Shown: in pieces, positions 57,385 to 64,000 of the stretch | Layout: each line of letters opens with the position of its first letter | How positions within the stretch are numbered: position 1 is the stretch's first letter | The notes under the pieces: generated by a model | Database searches by the model: none | What the model saw: the letters and a program-made list of their open reading frames with translations, nothing else | What the model was told of the DNA's origin: nothing | Translations under genes and position numbers: made by a program | DNA from: Dendrobium chrysotoxum | Taxonomy: Eukaryota; Streptophyta; Magnoliopsida; Asparagales; Orchidaceae | NCBI GenBank assembly: GCA_019925795.1 | Contig: CM034311.1 | Location: 11,290,926 to 11,354,925, forward strand | DNA: 64,000 nucleotides | Direction of reading: 5' to 3'

Positions 57385-60300
57385 TTCCTCTTCTTGCTGC
57401 TTGGAATGTGAGAGGTTTCAATAAGTCGGAAAAGGTTTTATCCTACAAGGATTTAGTCCGTCATTACTGCTTAGACATTCTTTATGTTTTGGAGAATATG
57501 ATTTATAAAGACTACCTCAAAGATCACAAGTTTCGTCTAAACCAATGTTTCTTTGTCAATGAGGCTAGTTGTCATAACTTCATCCTATCCAACTCGGGTA
57601 GAATTTGGATTAAATGGAATCCTTCAAAAATCCATTTCAGGCCAACTTTCTCTTCCGCTCAATTGATTTGTGGTGATGTTCACATGGGGACTGACCCTAA
57701 TTTTTGTATGTCTGTCATTTATGCATCAAACTCCCGAGCGGATAGGGTTACTTTTTCGAACAATGTGACATAGTTCAGCTCATAGATTAGATTATCCTTG
57801 GTTACTTTAACTGCTTCCACCACCCTACTGAGAAATCTGGGGACTCCCCTCTTCACACTTCTCAATTATGGGATTTAAATGCTTTCATTTATGATGTGGG
57901 GCTTCTTGATTTGGCTTCAAGTGACCCTAAATTTACTTGGTTCAATCAAAGAGCCAATGACCCCGTTCACTTGAGGTTGGACCGTATGTTAATTATTAAA
58001 AAATGGCTGGAGTTTTTCCCATCATCTTTTTATGAGGTTGCTAATCCCTCTATGTCAGACCACTCTCCTATCATTCTTTTACCTTGTCAGCATGTCAGAT
58101 ACCATCAAAGATTCCTGTTCAAGAACTTTTGGATCAAGACAGATAATTATTGGTTAGAGCTTCTTAACCTCTTCATCCAACCGTTCCATGGCAAACCTAT
58201 ATCTGGTCTGTATTTCAAGCTTTAGACCTTTAAAACTATTATCAAAAGAAAGCAATGGGCCAACTCTTCACACCTCTCCTCCTCCATTGCCAATTTAAAG
58301 GAGCAGCAAGCCTTCATTCTTAACTCGATAAGTGAAGATCCTCTAAACCCGTTCCTGAATCATTATCTCAAAACAATCAACGCTAGCCTTGTTGAATGTT
58401 CCTCTTCTTAGGTTAATTGGTTGCATCAAAGAGCCAAATTAAAGTGTCTATCTCAAAGTGAAGATGACTTAAAGTTTCTCTATGCTAGAATTAGGAATAG
58501 AAGAAACAACAGCTATTCTCCCTTAATTTCTAGTGAAGACCATTCTATTAGACAAGAAAGGATTGCCTCGATCATTCAACATTTTCAAGTGCTTTATAAT
58601 GCCCGCTCCCAACTCAAAATTACATTTCTTCATTGCCCAAAGGCTTAGTTATTCCCCCACATCTCTCTGATTTGTTAACTATGATGGTCTCAGATGATGA
58701 AATCATGGCGGCTATTTTTTGTGGAGATTTTAACTCCACCCCAGGGCCTGACAGTTTCAATTTTGAATTTTATAAATCTTGTTGATTGATCACTAGCCCC
58801 TTAGTCTGTAATGTAGTAAAATTGTTCTTTTCTAAAGGTTACATGGCTAGGAAAGTTAAAGCAACTTATTGCTTTAATCCCTAAGACTTATCATGCTACT
58901 AATGTTTTTAATTTTAGGCCTTTGCAATATTTTTTAAAAGATAATTGCTAAAATTTTGGCTTTGAGGATTAAGAATATCATACCTATTATCATTGGGAAT
59001 AATCAAGCTGGATTCATTAAGGATCATGTCTCCACTAACATCACTCTTCTTACTTCTAAACTTCTTTCAGAATTCAAAAACTTCACCAAGAAGAAATTAT
59101 TGAGTGCCAAGTTTGACATCAAAAAAGTATTTGATTATGTATCTAGGGAATTCCTTCTTACCAGAATGCACCAGAAAGGATTGCCACCACTTTTTATCTC
59201 TTGGGTTAAGGCTTGTATTTTTTATGCTCAATTCTCTATTTGCATTGATGGAGCTCTGGAGGGGTTTTTCAATTCCACGTCTGGCCTCAGACAGGGCTAT
59301 CCCTTAAGCCCTTACCTCTTTTGTATTGTTATGGATGCTCTAACTTGCATGATTGATAATCCTAACTCTAAGGACAACTTTATTAGGATTTCTGCTAAAG
59401 ATACTCACTTCAATCATCACCTCTATGCAAATGACCTCCTCATTTTTGGAGAAGCCACCTATCACAATTGTGAGATTATGATGAAAATTCTGAATGATTT
59501 TTCTAACTTTTCAGGCTTGAAGGTCAACCATGATAAAAGTAAGCTCATTATCTCCCAATATACTTCATCTCCTTTGGATATTTGTGTAGTACTAAACATC
59601 CAAAACTTCTGTACCAAATTGTCTGACCTTGGGATTCCTATTTCTGTCAAGAACCTCTATCTTCGTGATTTTCAATCGCTTTTTCTTTCTATATCCAACC
59701 ATCTAGCTGGTTGGAAAGTAAGGCTCTTGTCTCTGGCTGGTCTTCTCCAATTCCTTAAATATACTATCTGGAACACTATCTCTTATTGGATAAGGGGTTT
59801 TATCATACCTAAAACATGCCTTAAGAAGGTCGGCAAAATGTATGCTAGATTTCTGTATTTTGGTGACACAGAAGCTAGGAAGCTGCACCTCATAGCTTGG
59901 CATAAAACTTGTAAACCTAGGATTTTTGGTGGTTTGGGGATCCCGGATCTTCATACTCTCTAATTCGCCAAGTGTTGCTTACTTTTCCTCAAATTTTATA
60001 ATTCCAATTCAGCTCTTTTCTCTTTTCTAAATGCCAAACATGACACACCCTGGACGCCTGTGCGTATTAAAGCTACTAGGCTTTGGACTAAGATAAGTAG
60101 GGTGGCTGCGATCATTTCTCCCAGCCTTCACTTTTTCATCACCCCTAACTACAATTTAGCGATGCTGTGGGATCCGTGGTTTAATAGCTGCTCTCTATTC
60201 CAAGCCTATCCCAATGATAGCTTATGCTCCTCCCTACCTCTTCATGCTAAGGTTTCAGATTTTATTTTGGAGGGTTCCTAGAATTTTCTTGACACTATGA

Positions 60301-60924
60301 GGAGAGATTTAATTCAATATTTGTCTTCCTTTCCTATTGCTAACACATCTGATAGCACTTTATCATGGAAGGACAAATATAAAATTTTTCTTTTCCACCT
60401 TTATTAATGACTTCTTTAAAGATGAGACTGAGTTTAGTTGGTCAAAATCTATCTGGCACAAGCATCATACCCTAAAATTCTCAACTTATACCTGGCTTTC
60501 TTTGAACAGAGGTCTTAAAACTGCTGATGAGTTGTTAAAAAGGAATATTGTGATTGATCCTTCTTGACCTCTTTGTTTTAATCAACTAGAATCGACCACT
60601 TACATTCTATTTGAATGTGATTATGCTTTCACCATGCTCAAGAAGCTAATCCCTGCTTTGGGTGATTTTCTATTGCGTCCGAGACTCTCTTAGATTTTTG
60701 ATTTTCTGGAGGAAAGAGGTTTTCTGGTGAGAGACCAAAAAAATGTTTGGCTCCTTTCGATTTGTTGTGCCACCTACTTTCTTTGGAGGGAAAGAAATGA
60801 AAGGAGGTTTAATTTTAAATTTAGATGTGAATATACCTTATCTTCTCTTATTAAGCTGACTATGGATAGGAAAGTCTCAACCTGGAAGTATGGGGAAACT
60901 TTGAAAGTGCATTGGCATTCTTAA
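57385..60924 (+). pseudogene. LINE ORF2 (endonuclease, reverse transcriptase, zf-RVT)
   Basis: An apurinic-type endonuclease begins AAWNVRGFNKSEKV, has LRLDRMLI, and ends with NPSMSDHSPIIL (57400-58090). The reverse transcriptase (58690-59963) has NQAGFIKDHVS, KFDIKKVFDYVS, GLRQGYPLSPYLF and the catalytic box as YAND (normally YADD), so a metal-binding residue is lost. A zinc-binding segment near 60450-60650 (WLSLNRGLKTADELLKRN, then ECDYAF) matches the zf-RVT domain of plant L1 ORF2. Numerous stops. Confidence 0.85.
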
Positions 60925-61402
60925 CTCTTGGTTCTTTTTTCTCTGTGGGGTTGGACTGCTTCTTTATTGCTGCCGTTTGACCCGAGTTGCCTCTTCGATT
61001 CAGCTGTCTTGCCTTTAAGTTGGGAGCACATGTTGCCTTGGCAATGATGTTTTGCACAACAACTGACTACCATCCCTTGGAGGGTCTACGGGCAACCAAA
61101 GATGACCTCCATGTGGACAAATTTTCGTATCTCTTTCCTTGAGTCTAGGCTATAGTTATTTTTTTCTTGCTTGATATTTTCCCTTCTCCAGCCTCTATGC
61201 TTTTACAGCTGTCGATTTTGTGAGTTTGGGAAGCTAGCTTAGTCTGTCGTTTTTCTTTTTAGTTTTGTTTGGTGAGTTCGCTCACTTTTTGCAGCTGCTC
61301 ATCTTTTTCTTTTTTTAGTTCCTACATGTATAGCAGCTTCTTTTCTTGTAATTTATTTTTTCGGCAATACAAGGGTTATGCCCACAATTCTCCCAAAAAA
61401 AA
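60925..61402 (+). other. LINE 3' untranslated region and A tail
   Basis: Non-coding, pyrimidine-rich; ends with GGGTTATGCCCACAATTCTCCC and nine A residues. Confidence 0.7.
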
Positions 61403-61527
61403 ATAACTGACAAGCCAAAACTAATATATTTTCTGGATAGAAATCTATTAATAAAATATTATGTTTCTAATTATACTAAATTATTGTTTAATACCTACAA
61501 TCTGGGGCTAAAATTGTAAATTAAAAA

Positions 61528-61588
<61 letters not shown>

Positions 61589-62929
61589 TTTTACTATTTT
61601 ATAATAAATTTTAAAGTAAATATTTTAAAATTTATTACATTTATTTGTAAATTAAAATTATATCATTTTGAATCATTTAAATATAATAAAAATATAATGT
61701 ATTAATATTTAATTTTATTTTTGATAAAAATTAATAAGAATAATTTTTTTTATAATTTTAATAAAATTCTAATTTCTATATTTCAAATTTAGTTGCGTAG
61801 AAATATTTCAAAATGACGTGTTTAGTGGACCGCTGTTTTCTTTTTCCTCTGATGCCACATCATTAACTCACTTTTGATTAATTTAAACGGCAACTTTAAC
61901 CATTTTATTATTTTAATTGTCCCAATCAACACTTTATAACCTACTTGTTATAATCAAATTCCAAAATTAAAATAAAAGAATGCTGAGTAGTCATGTAAAT
62001 CTTTTACAAAAAAAATGCTAATGATACCAAAAAATTTTGGATAAATAAAATTATATTTAATCACTTTTATTATTTTATTCATCTTTTTATATTTCTAATT
62101 TTTATATAAAAATAAATTATATTTGAAATTTATAATCAAAATTTATAATAATAAATTAAAGTTTTTATGCATTATAAACTCTATGTTTTTTATTTTCTTA
62201 TATTTTATCTTTTTAAAATAACAAGTTTAAAAAAAATATATTTTTTAAAGATGTTAATGCCAGTCTCAGGCATGAATAAAATTATTGAAGAATAATTTGA
62301 AGAATTGAACTTGTTCCCCAATAGAAAAAATTTCTAGCTCCACCCTGGTTTAATGGGGCTAATTTTTTTCATAATACAAATAATTATAAAGATTATCTAA
62401 TTTAAAAAGATTAACTTTATTAAAAAACTATATAGCTTATAATTTAAATGAAAAAATCTGAATATGTAAAAATATAGTTAGTTATAAACTGGTTCAGATT
62501 TTTATTGAAAAATAGGATATTTAATAAACAATTTAAAATTAGAAAAAATTCAAATTAGATCTATAATTTAAGTCAAATTATATGTTAAAATTAGATTATT
62601 TGTATTTAAAGTTGACATTAAAGTAAGCATTTAAAAAATTAGAAAAGATAATTGTTTTAATTTATTTTTTAATTAATGAGATTTAAATTTAATCAATACA
62701 TAAATAAATTCTAATATTTATATTTAAATTTAAAAAAAAAAGTTCTTCATATCCCTTTCGCGATTAACCCTAATTACCGAGATGAGATTAACAATGATAC
62801 TCTAAGTGGAGATTTTATGTATTGTTAATTATTATTAATGAAAAATATATAAGCCAATAAATTAATGCCAACTTAAATTATGTGGGGAAATCAATACAAC
62901 TGGAAGCTTGAAGTTTTTATTTTGTTGCG
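61403..62929. other. AT-rich spacer with microsatellite and dispersed repeat
   Basis: No gene seen. It contains a TA microsatellite (61535-61582) and the partner (61848-61965) of the repeat at 55490-55617. Confidence 0.6.
61535..61582. repeat. TA dinucleotide microsatellite
   Basis: Alternating TA for about 48 bases. Confidence 0.95.
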
Positions 62930-64000
62930 CTATTCAAATATCTAGTGATATTCGCCAATTAAATTTTGCCCTAAGTGCCACCTCAGGCGATTTTAGGGTT
63001 CTCCTCCTTCTCCGGTGAAATCTTGTTTGCTCTTTATTCTTGGTGCGCGGGTTCTCGCATTGGTCATTTGGCCCTATTAGGGCTTCGAAGGAATGGCAGG
63101 GGCTTCGTCCTCTACGCCTTGGGGGAACGTTTCTTCCCAGGTGCAAGATACGAAGAAAGGATTCTTTAGCTAGGATTCTAGAGGGGCCTTCTCCTCCTCA
63201 GTCATGATCATTTAAGGAGGTTCTCTCTGGTGCCTCAGCAGGTGATATCCTCCCCTCTTTAACCTAGTCTACTTTTAATGGTGTGCCGGTAGTTCTGCTT
63301 TCAGATGAAGTGCTAAAACTTGCATCTCCTTTTCAATTTACTCTTATTGGTAAATTTGGTTTGCGTAGGACAAACCTCAATTCGTTTCGTGCTTTTTTTG
63401 GTAGCCTTAAACTTTCGGGTTTCTTTTCAACCGGCTTGATGGACTTGAAACTTGTTGCTATCCAGCTCTCAGCTGATTTAGATTATAGTCGTGTCTTTGC
63501 TCGTAGATCTTACTTTATACTTAACTGTCAAATGTGTATTCTAAAATGGACACCTTTCTTTGATGTTAGAGAAGAATCCCCCATTGTGCCAATTTGGATC
63601 TTTTTTTCTAATCTTAGGCTCCACTTTTTTAATACAAAAGTGTTACATGCCCTTGGTTCCATTTTCGGGCATCCCCTATAAACTGACCAGGCAACTGTGT
63701 CTAGAACCCGTCCATCTGTGGCTAGGGTTTTAGTCGAAGTTGATATCACTAAGAAACATGCTAAAGAAGTTTGGGTTGGTTCTAAGGCCTTTGGTTACTA
63801 ACAAAAAGTGGAATTTGAAAAAGTCCCTGATTTTTGTACTCATTGTAAGACCATGGGCATGATGTTTTTGATTATTTCAATTACATCCGAATCTTAAAAA
63901 TAATTCTAACCCATTGGTGGGGGAAGTGGTCTCTAATGCTACAGACACTAACAACAAGAATATGGATAACCAGATTCTTTTGAATCAGGTTGAGACCCCT
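62930..64000 (+). mobile_element. Second L1-type LINE, 5' part (continues beyond the window)
   Basis: A leader with CCTCAGGCGATTTTAGGG and CTTCTCCGGTGAAATC precedes an ORF1-like gene. The element runs off the right edge, so ORF2 is not seen. Confidence 0.75.
63093..64000 (+). pseudogene. LINE ORF1 with DUF4283 domain (partial)
   Basis: The ATG at 63093 opens MAGASSSTPWGNVSSQVQ; an in-frame TAG near 63168 and another near 63262 follow. The DUF4283 domain is clear: FQFTLIGKFGLRRTNLNSF, ILKWTPFFDVREESPIVPIW, PSVARVLVEVDI. A zinc-knuckle start PDFCTHCKTMG lies near 63830. Stops at 63679-63681 and near 63800, and a frame change near the knuckle, mark it as inactive. It belongs to a different LINE subfamily from the element at 55906. 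Confidence 0.8.

Larger units (their letters stand above)
55906..61402 (+). mobile_element. L1-type LINE, full structure but degenerate
   Basis: It begins with a GC-richer leader (about 55906), then ORF1 (56020-57282), ORF2 (57385-60924), a T/G-rich 3' untranslated region ending CAATACAAGGGTTATGCCC, and a short A run at 61394-61402. No LTRs are present. I could not identify a target duplication with confidence. Confidence 0.8.

Overview
The window looks like a stretch of nuclear repeat DNA from a flowering plant. It is AT-rich and I found no intact host gene, no rRNA or tRNA gene and no CRISPR. Nearly all recognisable content is nested plant retrotransposons: Ty1/copia elements with initiator-Met-tRNA primer sites, one Ty3/gypsy remnant and two L1-type LINEs. 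I could not place the species. The copia elements look like the Sirevirus lineage: LTRs of about 1.65-1.85 kb, a Gag with a long coiled-coil extension, several GGGGGAG polypurine tracts before the 3' LTR, palindrome-rich LTRs and, in one copy, an extra ORF after pol.

Layout. 306-7600: an old minus-strand LTR element (called G) with a degenerate proline-rich ORF, disrupted by a truncated copia remnant (S0, 1276-4673). 7601-13104: unassigned AT-rich DNA. 13105-26789: a probable solo copia LTR (D) containing an inverted piece of a related element (13250-15285) and a complete minus-strand copia element A (15867-26268, target duplication TTCTC). 27902-48597: copia element C of a second family, whose RNase H region was hit by copia element B (34399-45989, target duplication GGACT). 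49679-54494: gypsy remnant F. 55906-61402: a degenerate LINE. 62930-64000: the start of a second LINE, cut by the window edge.

How the parts work together. In each copia element the LTR carries an upstream array of 15-bp palindromes, a TATA-like box and a transcribed leader. Then come the primer site, gag, a pol segment (protease, integrase, reverse transcriptase, RNase H), a long 3' non-coding region, and polypurine tracts. Element B also has an accessory ORF of about 380 codons between pol and the 3' LTR. A broken homologue lies inside D, and element A has lost it by a clean deletion.

Most unusual signals. (1) The LTR leader holds a row of small hairpins with a constant prefix (CTCTGCC) and a constant tail (AAAAGGAG); their stems differ between units and between families, yet still pair. 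(2) The palindromes ATCGTCC-N-GGACGAT are mostly set 6 bp apart, giving a 21-bp period. A second family uses ATCGTAC-N-GTACGAT. (3) gag and pol are separated by two conserved stops, a TGA and then a TAG that sits in a splice-acceptor-like TTGTAG|G. (4) A UAG lies at the same RNase H codon in A, B and C.
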